A DNA stretch of 64,000 nt from Rhodoferax sp. U2-2l (lineage in GTDB: Bacteria; Pseudomonadota; Gammaproteobacteria; Burkholderiales; Burkholderiaceae_C), in contig NZ_JAJCTH010000009.1 in assembly GCF_020594515.1 (NCBI RefSeq), positions 62,001-126,000 of the forward strand. The letters run 5' to 3'. The notes beneath the pieces were generated by a model. That model saw nothing but the letters and a program-made list of their open reading frames with translations. It made no database searches and was not told the origin of the DNA. Every line of letters begins with the position of its first letter. The stretch's first letter is position 1. Below are positions 16,935 to 25,610 of the stretch, piece by piece. The position numbers and the translations under genes were made by a program.

Positions 16935-19196
16935 ATGGCAGGTGGCGAGGTGCGTGTGTTGATCGATCTGTTCACCCAGTTGCTGGCGCAGCTGGGCAGC
17001 GACGCGCGCGCGTTGACGGGCAACACGCACGCCCTGCTGCAGTCCCGTCAGAAATTCCAGAGCCTGTTCCAGAGCGTGACGCAGATGGTCTGGCTCAAGG
17101 ACACGCAGAGCCGGTATCTGGCGTGCAACCCGCGTTTTGAGGCCTTCATGGGGCAGCCCGAGTCGTCTTTGCTCGGCAAGACGGACCACGACCTGTACCC
17201 GCCAAACCACGCGCAGCGCTACCTGGCGTTGGACCAGGCCTGCCAGCGCGCGACCCAGCCGCTGGTGAGCGAGGTGTGGGCCAGCGCCGCGGGTGGTGGC
17301 GGGCGTGCCCGGCTGGAAATCACCAAAGTCGCCCTGCGCAGCGCTGGTGGCCACGTCGATGGCGTGCTGGGCATCGCCAGGGACGTCACCGCAGTTTGGT
17401 ATGCGTCGCAGTTTGAGCAACTGCGCAGCCGCATCCTGGAGTTGCTGGCGCAAGGCGCCGAGGTGGCGCACCTGCTGCAGATGTTGGTGGACGGCTTGCG
17501 GTTGTTGCAGCCGGATCAGGCGTGTCTGGTCACGCTGTTGGCGACACGCGCCGACCAGCGCCCCATCCTGCGGGTGGCGGCCTCGGCCGGATTGGGCGCC
17601 GACATCATCCAGGCCATCGATGGCCAAGCGGTGGACGCCGCGTTGTGCCCCTGTGCCCGTGCCGCCCTCACCGGCAAACCTGTGGTGGTGACCCATCTGG
17701 GCGCATTTCGACCTGGTCTGTATCCACCGGCCGCGCCGCTCAGCCAGGGTGCTTGCTGGGCGCAACCCTTTTTTGATGCTGCGGGCAAGACCCTGGGTGT
17801 GCTGTCGGTGTACACCGCAACGCCAACCGCTCCCAGCGCGGCCGAGCTAGATTTGCTGGCGCAGCTGGCGCGCCTGGCCGGGCTGGCGGTCGAGCGGCAT
17901 CAGGTGGCGCAGCAGCTACGGGCTAACGAAGCCGCTTTCAGAGCACTGGCCGAGCACACGCCCGAGGCGGTGCTGGTCCACCGCGCTGGCACCATCCTGT
18001 ATGTGAATCCGGCCGCGCTACGCCTGTTTGGCGCCTCATCCACCAGCCAGCTGCTGGGCACCGCCACCCGCGACCGCATTGCACCGGCCTATTTGCCACA
18101 GCAACTGGCCCGGATGCAGGCCATCACCAGCGGCATCCCCATCGAGCCGCTGGTGGAGTCGCGGTTTGTTCGGCTGGATGGCAGCGAGTTTGACGTGGAG
18201 GTGCAGGGCACAGCCCTGCAGTACGGCGGTGCGCCCGCCATCCATGTGTCGATTCGCGATATTTCCGAGCGCAAACACGCGCAGGAACAGCTGCGCGTGG
18301 CCGCCAGCGTGTTCAGCCACGCGCTGGAAGGCATCATGATCACCGCGCCGGATGGCCGCATCATGGATGTCAATGCCGCGTTCACCCGCATCACCGGTTA
18401 CAGCCGTGACGAAGTGCTCGGCCACAAACCCAGCATGCTCAATTCGGGACGCAACACGCCGCTGTTTTACCAGCAGCTGTGGCAGAGCCTGGTGCAGCAT
18501 GGCGGCTGGTCGGGCGAGCTGTGGAACCGCCGCAAGGATGGCGAGGTTTATGCGCAGATGTTGCATATCAGCGCCGTGCACGACCCGCACGGCGCCGTGA
18601 TGCAGTACGTGGCGCTGTTCTCGGACATCACCGAGCGCAAGGCCCATGAAAAGCGGCTGGACCAGCTGGCCCACTTTGATGCCCTGACCGGCCTGCCCAA
18701 CCGGGCCTTGCATGCCGACCGGCTGCAGCACGCCATGGCCCAGGCGCTACGGCGCCGGCAAAAGCTGGGCGTGGCCTTTGTGGACCTGGATGGTTTCAAG
18801 GCGATCAACGACACCCACGGCCATGAGGCGGGTGACCATTTGCTGATCACGCTGGCGCGGCGCATGCGCCTGGCATTGCGCGAGGCAGACACCTTGTCGC
18901 GCCTGGGCGGTGACGAATTTGCCGCTGTGATCGTTGACCTGGCGCAGGAGAGCGACTGCGACCCGCTGCTGCAGCGCCTGCTGAGCGCGGCCAGCCAGCC
19001 GGTGCTGTTTGGCAGCGCTGTCCTGCAGGTGTCGGCCAGTGTGGGCGTGGCCTTTTTCCCGCAGGCGCAAGACCTGACCCCCGACCAGCTGCTGCGCCAG
19101 GCCGACAACGCCATGTACCGCGCCAAACAGGCTGGCAAAAACCGGTTTCAGTTGTCGGGGTTTGCCGATTGGGTGCTTGAACCCGCCCCTGAATGA
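16935..19196 (+). CDS. cytosolic PAS-GAF-PAS-PAS-GGDEF diguanylate cyclase
   Basis: About 753 residues. Order: PAS (38-155, VTQMVWLKDTQSRYLACNP), GAF (160-320), PAS (330-450), PAS (453-570) and GGDEF (575-745). The active site is intact at about residue 658 and the I-site RxxD is present as READ. No transmembrane helix is visible, so it should sense a cytoplasmic cue. The start is uncertain: the frame is open back to a TTG at 16788, a GTG at 16899 is possible, and ATG 16935 is a conservative choice; none has a strong ribosome site. The last PAS-GGDEF module closely resembles that of the cyclase at 10102. Confidence 0.88.
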   Translation: MAGGEVRVLIDLFTQLLAQLGSDARALTGNTHALLQSRQKFQSLFQSVTQMVWLKDTQSRYLACNPRFEAFMGQPESSLLGKTDHDLYPPNHAQRYLALDQACQRATQPLVSEVWASAAGGGGRARLEITKVALRSAGGHVDGVLGIARDVTAVWYASQFEQLRSRILELLAQGAEVAHLLQMLVDGLRLLQPDQACLVTLLATRADQRPILRVAASAGLGADIIQAIDGQAVDAALCPCARAALTGKPVVVTHLGAFRPGLYPPAAPLSQGACWAQPFFDAAGKTLGVLSVYTATPTAPSAAELDLLAQLARLAGLAVERHQVAQQLRANEAAFRALAEHTPEAVLVHRAGTILYVNPAALRLFGASSTSQLLGTATRDRIAPAYLPQQLARMQAITSGIPIEPLVESRFVRLDGSEFDVEVQGTALQYGGAPAIHVSIRDISERKHAQEQLRVAASVFSHALEGIMITAPDGRIMDVNAAFTRITGYSRDEVLGHKPSMLNSGRNTPLFYQQLWQSLVQHGGWSGELWNRRKDGEVYAQMLHISAVHDPHGAVMQYVALFSDITERKAHEKRLDQLAHFDALTGLPNRALHADRLQHAMAQALRRRQKLGVAFVDLDGFKAINDTHGHEAGDHLLITLARRMRLALREADTLSRLGGDEFAAVIVDLAQESDCDPLLQRLLSAASQPVLFGSAVLQVSASVGVAFFPQAQDLTPDQLLRQADNAMYRAKQAGKNRFQLSGFADWVLEPAPE

Positions 19197-19205
19197 CGGC
19201 AACGC

Positions 19206-20072
19206 TTACCGGGCGCGCGTTCCCAGCCAGGCGGCTGCCACGATCATGGCCGCCGCGACCCCCACGTTCCAGGTCAGCGGCTTCTGGCTGACCAGCGTCA
19301 GTACCCCGGTGGACAGCAGCGGTGTGAGGTAGCTCAGGATGCCGATGTGGCGCGCATCACCCAGCTTGAGCGCCTTGTCCCACAGAAAAAACGCCGCACC
19401 CATCGGGCCCAGGCCGATCACGCCAATCAGCAACCAGTCGGGCAGGCTCAAAGGGGTGGCAGGCTCCAGCAGCGCGTGGCATAACAGCGACAACATCCCC
19501 GACACCAGGGCAAAACTGCCAATGGCTGCCGTCGGAAAGGCAGCCACGCGTTTGGTCAGCAGCGAATAACTTGCCCAGATGAAGGCCGAGCCCAGCGCCG
19601 GCACGTAGCCCCAAGCCCACAGGCCAGTCGTGCCATCGGCTGCACCCGATGTGCCCGTGCTGCCCAGGATGACCACCGCGGCTCCGGCAAAACCCAGTAA
19701 CGCGGCAAAAATGTGCATCGGTCGCAGTGTCATGCCGGGCAGCAGCACCGGTGCCAACACCACGATCAACAACGGCCACAAATAGTTCACCAGGTTGGCC
19801 TGCACCGGCGGTGCGTGGCGCAGCGCCAGAAACAGCAGAAAGTGAAAGCCAAACAGCCCGTAAACGCCCAGCGCCAAGGTCGAGGGGGGTACTTTCCAGC
19901 GCGCCAGCTTGAAACCCGACAGTGGCAGCGCCACCAGACTCCCAATCAGCAAGGAGAGGCCGGTCAACAAAAACGGCGGCACATGGCCCAGCGCCACACC
20001 CAGTGTGGCCAGACTGCTCCACAGGCCAATGGCGCCAAGCGCCAGCAGGCTGGCACGGGTGGTTGAAGGCAT
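19206..20072 (-). CDS. EamA-family (DMT) transporter
   Basis: 288 residues with ten predicted hydrophobic helices arranged as two EamA repeats, e.g. LLALGAIGLWSSLATLGVAL at the start and LLIGVIGLGPMGAAFFLWDKALKLGDA in the second half. Drug/metabolite transporters of this type usually export amino acids or metabolites. Its stop is nine bases from the stop of the cyclase on the other strand. Substrate unknown. Confidence 0.87.
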   Translation of the reverse strand: MPSTTRASLLALGAIGLWSSLATLGVALGHVPPFLLTGLSLLIGSLVALPLSGFKLARWKVPPSTLALGVYGLFGFHFLLFLALRHAPPVQANLVNYLWPLLIVVLAPVLLPGMTLRPMHIFAALLGFAGAAVVILGSTGTSGAADGTTGLWAWGYVPALGSAFIWASYSLLTKRVAAFPTAAIGSFALVSGMLSLLCHALLEPATPLSLPDWLLIGVIGLGPMGAAFFLWDKALKLGDARHIGILSYLTPLLSTGVLTLVSQKPLTWNVGVAAAMIVAAAWLGTRAR

Positions 20073-20160
20073 GGCGTGACGGGTGCGTGCGTGTGACAGT
20101 GTGCGGCTGCCGCCTGGCGGCAGTCAGGTTGGGGCTGGCGGGCTGTGATCCGAGACGTGG

Positions 20161-21195
20161 TTAACTGGCCGAGGAGCGTTGCCACAGGTTGATGCCACCA
20201 TCCACCGCCTGCTGGTCAATCTGCGCCAGTTCTTCGGGTGAGAACGCGGTGTTTTTCAGCGCACCGATCAGGTCCAGAATCTGCGCGGGCCGGCTGGCAC
20301 CGATCAGTGCCGAGGTCACGCGGGCATCCCGCAGCACCCAGGCCGTGGCCATTTGCGCCAGACTCTGGCCGCGCGCCTGCGCCATCTCGTTGAGGGCGCG
20401 CACGTGTTGGAGGTTTTGCTCGCTCAGAAAATCCGGCTTGAACGAGCCACCGCCGGGCCGGTTGATGCGCGCATCGGTGGGCACACCGCCCAAGTATTTG
20501 TCGGTCAGCAAGCCCTGCGCCAGCGCGCTGAAGGCGATGCAGCCCATGCCCAGTTCTCCCAGCGTGTCGAGCAAGTCTTCTTCAATCCAGCGGTTGAGCA
20601 GGCTGTAGGACGGCTGGTGAATGAGGGCGCGCACGCCCATGCTTTTCAGAATGGCGTGGGCTTCACGGGTTTTGGCGGCCGAGTAACTGCTGACGCCCAC
20701 ATACAGCGCCTTGCCCTGCTGCACCGCCGTGGCTAGGGCGCCCATCGTCTCTTCCAGCGGGGTGTGGGGGTCAAAGCGGTGGCTGTAAAAAATATCGACA
20801 TAGTCCAGCCCCATGCGTTTCAAGCTCTGGTCCAGGCTGGCCAACACGTATTTGCGCGAGCCGCCGCCCTGGCCATACGGGCCGGGCCACATGTCGTAAC
20901 CGGCCTTGCTGGAGATGAGCAACTCGTCGCGGTAGGGTTTGAAGTCGCGGCGCAGGTGTTCACCAAAGTTGGTTTCTGCGCTGCCGTAGGGCGGGCCGTA
21001 GTTGTTGGCCAGGTCGAAATGGGTGATGCCCGCATCAAACGCGGTGCGCAGCATGTCGCGCTGGGTCTGGAAGGGCGTGGCATCGCCAAAGTTGTGCCAC
21101 AGCCCCAGGGTGATGGCGGGCAGCTTCAGGCCACTGGCGCCGCAGCTGCGGTAGGCCATGCTGTCGTAACGATCCGGTGCAGCCAGGTAGGTCAT
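20161..21195 (-). CDS. yghZ: aldo/keto reductase, YghZ (L-glyceraldehyde 3-phosphate reductase) type
   Basis: 344-residue NADPH-dependent (beta/alpha)8 reductase. It carries the catalytic tetrad region DLANNYGPPYGSAET (Asp, Tyr), LLISSKAGYDMWPGPYG (Lys) and FYSHRFDP (His). The WPGPYG and GGSRKYVLASLDQSLKRM segments are typical of the YghZ/GPR subgroup, which reduces glyceraldehyde 3-phosphate and methylglyoxal. The C-terminus SALIGASRPAQI holds cofactor-phosphate contacts. Probably its own transcript; 88 bases upstream of the EamA gene on the same strand. Confidence 0.9.
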   Translation of the reverse strand: MTYLAAPDRYDSMAYRSCGASGLKLPAITLGLWHNFGDATPFQTQRDMLRTAFDAGITHFDLANNYGPPYGSAETNFGEHLRRDFKPYRDELLISSKAGYDMWPGPYGQGGGSRKYVLASLDQSLKRMGLDYVDIFYSHRFDPHTPLEETMGALATAVQQGKALYVGVSSYSAAKTREAHAILKSMGVRALIHQPSYSLLNRWIEEDLLDTLGELGMGCIAFSALAQGLLTDKYLGGVPTDARINRPGGGSFKPDFLSEQNLQHVRALNEMAQARGQSLAQMATAWVLRDARVTSALIGASRPAQILDLIGALKNTAFSPEELAQIDQQAVDGGINLWQRSSAS

Positions 21196-21220
21196 GGTGT
21201 CTGTCTCATGTTGATGTATA

Positions 21221-21275
21221 AAAAACCATTCTAGCCCTTGTTCAATAAGGGCTGATAGCTACATAAAACAGAGTA
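21221..21275. repeat. dispersed hairpin repeat, copy A
   Basis: AGCCCTTGTTCAATAAGGGCT forms a hairpin with AGCCCTT / AAGGGCT arms, preceded by an A/T-rich AAAAACCATTCT and followed by GATAGCTACATAAAACAGAG. Related copies lie at 34052 and 38683, with fragments at 12690. All are intergenic. It lies just upstream of the aldo/keto reductase start. Confidence 0.65.
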
Positions 21276-21382
21276 TTGAAGTCAAGCCGGACTGCGGTCT
21301 GGCTGGGTGCCATGCTGCTGTGACGTGAGTGCAGCGCTGCACGGGCAGATGGGCGGGCGCGGTTGGCCTGCCCGTGAGGGGC

Positions 21383-21616
21383 TTAGTTCAGCAGGTAATC
21401 ATCCTGTGCGTCGAGCTCTTGGGCGTCGATCATCGCGTCATAGGCGGCACGGCTGGCCAGCGCGGCTGAGGTGTAGGGAATCAGCGGTTTGTCCAGCGGG
21501 CGCAGTTTGTGGCGACGCAAGGACCGCAACTGTGTCGACTGCGTCATGGTCTGTAGCACGCGTTCGGGTTCCATCATCAGGCTGAACGGGTTCAGTGCGT
21601 CGGTGGTGGTGATCAT
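21383..21616 (-). CDS. small hypothetical protein, 77 residues
   Basis: Not recognised. The ATG at 21616 follows AGGAGCACCCC, a strong ribosome site. The protein MITTTDALNPFSLMMEPERVL... is soluble, with a basic centre (LRSLRRHKLRPLDKP) and an acidic C-terminus (DAQELDAQDDYLLN). It has no cysteine pair or membrane helix. It stands alone between the reductase and the FapA-like gene, with about 180 bases free on each side. The ribosome site and amphoteric composition make it a plausible real gene. Confidence 0.6.
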   Translation of the reverse strand: MITTTDALNPFSLMMEPERVLQTMTQSTQLRSLRRHKLRPLDKPLIPYTSAALASRAAYDAMIDAQELDAQDDYLLN

Positions 21617-21795
21617 GGGGTGCTCCTGCTTGGGTCAATCACATTTTGCGAGATGCAATCTGCTGAATTGAACTGTATCTCTGCCGCATCAAAACCTAAA
21701 GTCGGGGGTTTCCCCGATCATGTGTCAGAAGTTGCCTGACACGGTGTCAGGCATTGGCGGGCAGGTCACCCCCAGACAGCGGCCAGCAGACGCGC

Positions 21796-23382
21796 TTAGG
21801 CAGCAGCATCCAGCGCGGCGAAGGCAAGCTTGCCATCAGCACTCAGGGTAAAGCAACCCGCATCGTATTCGCGGTTCAGGTGCGTCATGGTGTGGCCAAA
21901 TTGAAGGTCAACCGCACCTTGCACGCCTTGGGTCACCGTCACTTTGGCGGCCAGGCCCCGTGCTATTTCATCTTCGAGCGCGCGCTTTTCGGCCAAGTCC
22001 TGGCCCCAGACCTGCACCGCATGTTGGCGAGAGGCTTTGACCCGATCCAGCAGGTGCTTGGGGTCGCCCGTGGCTTTGAGCTGTTTCATCAGCTTGTCCA
22101 GGTTCGCTTCGTTGGCCTTGTCTTCCTCAATGCGCTGGAGCAGTGCGGCATATTTGGCCTCAAGCTCGGGGTTGGCGCCAACCACCACCTTGGTGACGGC
22201 GGCTTTGCTGGACCCCAGCAAGGGCATTTGCAGCAGCATGGCGGCGGTGCAACAGCCACCCACCAGGCGACCGCGTTGCGGCGCGTTGGCACCAACGATG
22301 ACTTGGTTGCGCGAGTGCAGCTGGCAGTCCAGCACCATGTCACCGATGGCGATCAGCGTGCCCGCATAGATCGTGGCGCCTTCGGCAAAACGTGCGGTGA
22401 CCGACCCCGCGGCATGCAACTGGGCGTGCGCGATCACGCCGCCAGCCACCTGGATGTTGCCGCCAGCGTCGAGCTGACCCCCATCCACCATGCCATCAAC
22501 CACGATGTCGCCGCTGGCCCGTACTTTCATGTTCTGCACCACATCGCCGGCGATGTGCACGGTGCCGTCAAAGTGCACGTTGCCCGTGGCCATGTTGACT
22601 TCCTTGAGGCGCAGCAGTGGCTCGACCATCACGCCCGCACTGACCAGCACCGGCTGGCCACTGACCGAAGCGACCAGCAGGTTCGGGTCGTCAGGTGACA
22701 CCTGTGCGCCGTCGAGCTGGGCAGCAAAATCCAGGTGACGGCCGGGGACGGCGGCCAGGATGCGACCTTTGACCGTTTGCCCTGGCGTGCCTGGTGTTGC
22801 CGGCAGGCGCCGCATCAACTCGGCACCTGCCTGCACCACCGGAATCTCGCCGCGCTCGCGGTAATCAATCAGGCCTTGGTCATTGAGTTTGGGTGCGCGG
22901 TCGATCGTCTCGGGAATCAGTGCCTCAAACGTCGCATCGCGCCCGTCTTCGGCGAGCTGACCACGTGCCACCACGTGCTGGGTACAGGCACCTTGTGCGC
23001 AGGCACGCGTCAAGGCCTGTTCATCGATGCCAAACACCACGCCGGCATGGATCAGCACGCCCAGCGCATCGGAGACGCTGGCTGGCTTGCCACCGCGGGG
23101 CGCCACGATGTCCAGCGTTGCGCACATGTCGTCCAGCGCAACCTGCACCGTGATGTGCGCGTCCAGCCGTTGTGCTACTTCCAGCCCGAAGGGGGTCTTC
23201 TGGACATTGCACAAGTTGGCCGCGCTGGCAATGGCCGCTTCGTCCAGCAGGCAGGTTCCAAAACCGGCTTCTTCCAACAGGCCATGCACGATGGCACTGG
23301 TGATCTCAACGCGCTCAGCGGGTTGGCAGACCAGCAGGACCTTGCCGTCCGCCTCGTTGAAGGAAATGCCGGGGATGTTCAT
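21796..23382 (-). CDS. FapA-like DUF342 domain protein
   Basis: 528 residues. The middle region (about 170-360) is a row of short beta repeats typical of the DUF342/FapA family: GQTVKGRILAAVPGRH, VNMATGNVHFDGTVHIAGDV, ASGDIVVDGMVDGG and IYAGTLIAIGDMV. The C-terminus has a coiled coil (EAKYAALLQRIEEDKANEAN). FapA in Vibrio is involved in glucose-dependent polar localisation of EIIA-Glc; many others are polymer-forming. The start is the ATG at 23382; a longer frame to 23535 lies inside dbpA and is not family-like. It follows dbpA by 37 bases and may be co-transcribed. Confidence 0.85.
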   Translation of the reverse strand: MNIPGISFNEADGKVLLVCQPAERVEITSAIVHGLLEEAGFGTCLLDEAAIASAANLCNVQKTPFGLEVAQRLDAHITVQVALDDMCATLDIVAPRGGKPASVSDALGVLIHAGVVFGIDEQALTRACAQGACTQHVVARGQLAEDGRDATFEALIPETIDRAPKLNDQGLIDYRERGEIPVVQAGAELMRRLPATPGTPGQTVKGRILAAVPGRHLDFAAQLDGAQVSPDDPNLLVASVSGQPVLVSAGVMVEPLLRLKEVNMATGNVHFDGTVHIAGDVVQNMKVRASGDIVVDGMVDGGQLDAGGNIQVAGGVIAHAQLHAAGSVTARFAEGATIYAGTLIAIGDMVLDCQLHSRNQVIVGANAPQRGRLVGGCCTAAMLLQMPLLGSSKAAVTKVVVGANPELEAKYAALLQRIEEDKANEANLDKLMKQLKATGDPKHLLDRVKASRQHAVQVWGQDLAEKRALEDEIARGLAAKVTVTQGVQGAVDLQFGHTMTHLNREYDAGCFTLSADGKLAFAALDAAA

Positions 23383-23419
23383 GGGATGGATGGGTGACGT
23401 CGAGCCGGTCGCGGGCGTA

Positions 23420-24811
23420 TTAAAGCACCCGCACCCGCACACTTTTGCCCTTGACCTTGCCCGCATTGAGCTTCTGCATGGCTTCAAGCGCGATGTTGCG
23501 CTGCACCGCCACAAAGGTGGTGAACTCGGTGACAACGATCTTGCCGATCTGCTCGCGGCCGTAACCGGCGTCGGCGGTCAGCGCGCCCAGCACGTCGCCG
23601 GGGCGGATTTTTTCCTTGCGGCCACCCAAAATTTGCAGCGTGACCATGGGCGCCAGCAACGGGCCTTGGCCGGTGGGCGTGAGTTCGTCGAGCTTGTGCC
23701 AGACGGACGGCTGGTTCTGGTACTGCTCGATCTTGCCCACCGCGCCCATCTCGTACATGGCGGCCAGGCTCAGTGCCAGCCCGGTTTCACCCGCGCGGCC
23801 GGTGCGGCCGATGCGGTGCACATGCACCTCGGGGTCGGGCGTGATGTCGACGTTGATCACCGCCTCCAACTCCTTGATGTCGATGCCGCGTGAGGCCACG
23901 TCGGTGGCCACCAGCACCGAGATGCTGCGGTTGGCAAACTGGGCCAGCACCTGGTCGCGCTCGCGCTGCTCCAGGTCGCCGTGCAAGGCCAACGCGCTGA
24001 AACCCTGCTGCTGCAAAAACACCACCAGGTCATTGCACTGCTGCTTGGTGTTGCAAAACGCCAGCGTGCTGACCGGGCGGAAATGGTTCAGCAGCTTGGC
24101 CACCACCTCAAAACGCGTCGGGCGGGTCACTTCATAAAAACGCTGCTCGATCAGGCTCTCTGAAGTCGTTGGCGGCGCCACGGTGATGCGCTCCGGCGTG
24201 CGCATGAACTGCTTGGCCAGCTTGTCGATGCCTTCGGGGTAGGTGGCGGAAAACAGCAGGGTCTGGCGATCCGGCGGGCACTGTTGGGTGACGGTGGCGA
24301 TGTCCTCGAAAAAGCCCATGTCGAGCATGCGGTCGGCCTCATCGAGCACCAGGGTGTTGAGCGCTTCCAGGCTCAGGTAACCGCGTGCCAGGTGGTCCAT
24401 CACGCGTCCCGGTGTGCCGACGATGATGTGGGCGCCGTTTTCAAGAGAAGCGCGCTGGCCGCGCAGGGCCACACCACCACACAGCGTCACCACCTTGATG
24501 TTGTCCATGGCGCGCGCCAGGCGGCGGATTTCGACCGTCACCTGATCGGCCAGTTCCCGCGTCGGGCACAACACCAGGGATTGCACGGCAAATCGGCGCG
24601 GGTTCAGCCGCTCCAGCAGGGCCAGGCCAAAAGCGGCGGTTTTGCCGCTGCCGGTTTGCGCCTGGGCAATCAGGTCCTTGCCCGCCAGGGCGGCGGGCAG
24701 GCTGGCGGCCTGGATCGGGGTCATGCTCAGGTAACCCAGCTGCGCCAGGTTGTCTAGGGTGGCCGGGTTCAGGGGCAGGGTGTTGAACAGGTTCGTGTCA
24801 GTGTGGGTCAT
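23420..24811 (-). CDS. dbpA: ATP-dependent RNA helicase DbpA
   Basis: 463 residues, close to the E. coli DbpA length. DEAD-box motifs in order: Q motif FNTLPLNPATLDNLAQLGYLS region, motif I AQTGSGKTAAF, Ia PTRELADQ, Ib TPGRVMDH, II VLDEADRMLD, III SATYPEG, IV-VI including ATDVASRGIDI and HRIGRTGRAGETG. The C-terminal ~75 residues form the RNA-binding domain that targets hairpin 92 of 23S rRNA (QILGGRKEKIRPGDVLGALT). Acts in assembly of the large ribosomal subunit. Confidence 0.95.
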   Translation of the reverse strand: MTHTDTNLFNTLPLNPATLDNLAQLGYLSMTPIQAASLPAALAGKDLIAQAQTGSGKTAAFGLALLERLNPRRFAVQSLVLCPTRELADQVTVEIRRLARAMDNIKVVTLCGGVALRGQRASLENGAHIIVGTPGRVMDHLARGYLSLEALNTLVLDEADRMLDMGFFEDIATVTQQCPPDRQTLLFSATYPEGIDKLAKQFMRTPERITVAPPTTSESLIEQRFYEVTRPTRFEVVAKLLNHFRPVSTLAFCNTKQQCNDLVVFLQQQGFSALALHGDLEQRERDQVLAQFANRSISVLVATDVASRGIDIKELEAVINVDITPDPEVHVHRIGRTGRAGETGLALSLAAMYEMGAVGKIEQYQNQPSVWHKLDELTPTGQGPLLAPMVTLQILGGRKEKIRPGDVLGALTADAGYGREQIGKIVVTEFTTFVAVQRNIALEAMQKLNAGKVKGKSVRVRVL

Positions 24812-24909
24812 GGGGGGATTATCGGTAACCGGCTCCGGGCAAGTTCTTGCGACGACATCCCGCCAGAGGCTAAGATCAAAGTTCGTGCCATTTTCAAGCG
24901 AGTCACACC

Positions 24910-25158
24910 ATGCAAATCATTGTTGACGTGCCCAACGGCTACCTGGATGCCTTGCATCGTTCTCCTGGCGACTTTGCACAAGAGGCCAAATTGGCCATGG
25001 CTGCCAAGTTGTTTGAGATGAAGCGGCTTTCATCGGGCATGGCGGCTCGCCTGATCGGTATGGAGCGCGTGGCTTTTCTGGCTGAACTTCAACGCCAGGG
25101 TGTGCCGCTGATGCATTTGGATGCCGATGACCTCGCCCAGGACGTGGCCAATGCGTGA
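24910..25158 (+). CDS. UPF0175-family antitoxin
   Basis: 82 residues, MQIIVDVPNGYLDAL ... EAKLAMAAKLFEMKRLSSGMAARLIGM, the UPF0175 pattern: a short beta strand followed by a ribbon/helix-turn-helix-like DNA-binding part. Such proteins are paired with DUF3368 PIN-domain proteins as antitoxins. Its stop overlaps the next start by four bases (GTGA), the normal arrangement. Length and motifs look complete, so it may outlive its damaged toxin. Confidence 0.82.
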   Translation: MQIIVDVPNGYLDALHRSPGDFAQEAKLAMAAKLFEMKRLSSGMAARLIGMERVAFLAELQRQGVPLMHLDADDLAQDVANA

Positions 25159-25547
25159 TCGTGCCATGCGAGGTGGAGGCAGAAGTCCGGGCAGGTGGGC
25201 AGGCGGCCTTTGGCGTGGATGTTTTTCTGGATGCGCATTGGCTGGATATCCAACCAGCGGATGTCAACCTGCAGCCTTTTTTGCACAATTCCCTGGATTG
25301 GGGCGAGGCTTCTGTGATTCAGACGGCGATGAATCTTGATGTTCCGCTGGTGTGCATTGACGAGGTGGTCGGGCGGCGTGTGGCACGGCTGTCCGGTTTG
25401 AAGGTGACCGGAACAGTTGGTGTGCTGCTCAAGGCGCAGCAACTCGGTTTTGCGGTGTCGATCCCTGACGCCTTGCGCCGCATGCGTGAGCACGGCATCT
25501 GGTTGAGTGATAAGGTGGTTCAATTCGCCTTGGCCCAAGGCCAATAG
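25155..25547 (+). pseudogene. DUF3368 PIN-like toxin with N-terminal active-site deletion
   Basis: 130 residues that match the DUF3368 family only from its second strand onward (VPCEVEAEVRAGGQ, then DWGEASVIQTAMNLDVPLVCIDE, VTGTVGVLLKAQQLG). Normal members are about 155-165 residues and open with a strand and DTSPL-type motif holding the first catalytic aspartate. Here M-I-V is followed at once by P-C-E-V, so roughly 27 codons appear to have been lost in frame. The later acidic residues (E in GEASVI, D in CIDE) remain. The product is probably inactive as a nuclease. It overlaps the intact antitoxin gene by four bases. Confidence 0.68.
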
Positions 25548-25610
25548 CCCCGGCTAGCGCACCTCGCTGCGCCTGGGCATGTCCGATCGATTTTCTGAAT
25601 GAGGTTCCCC

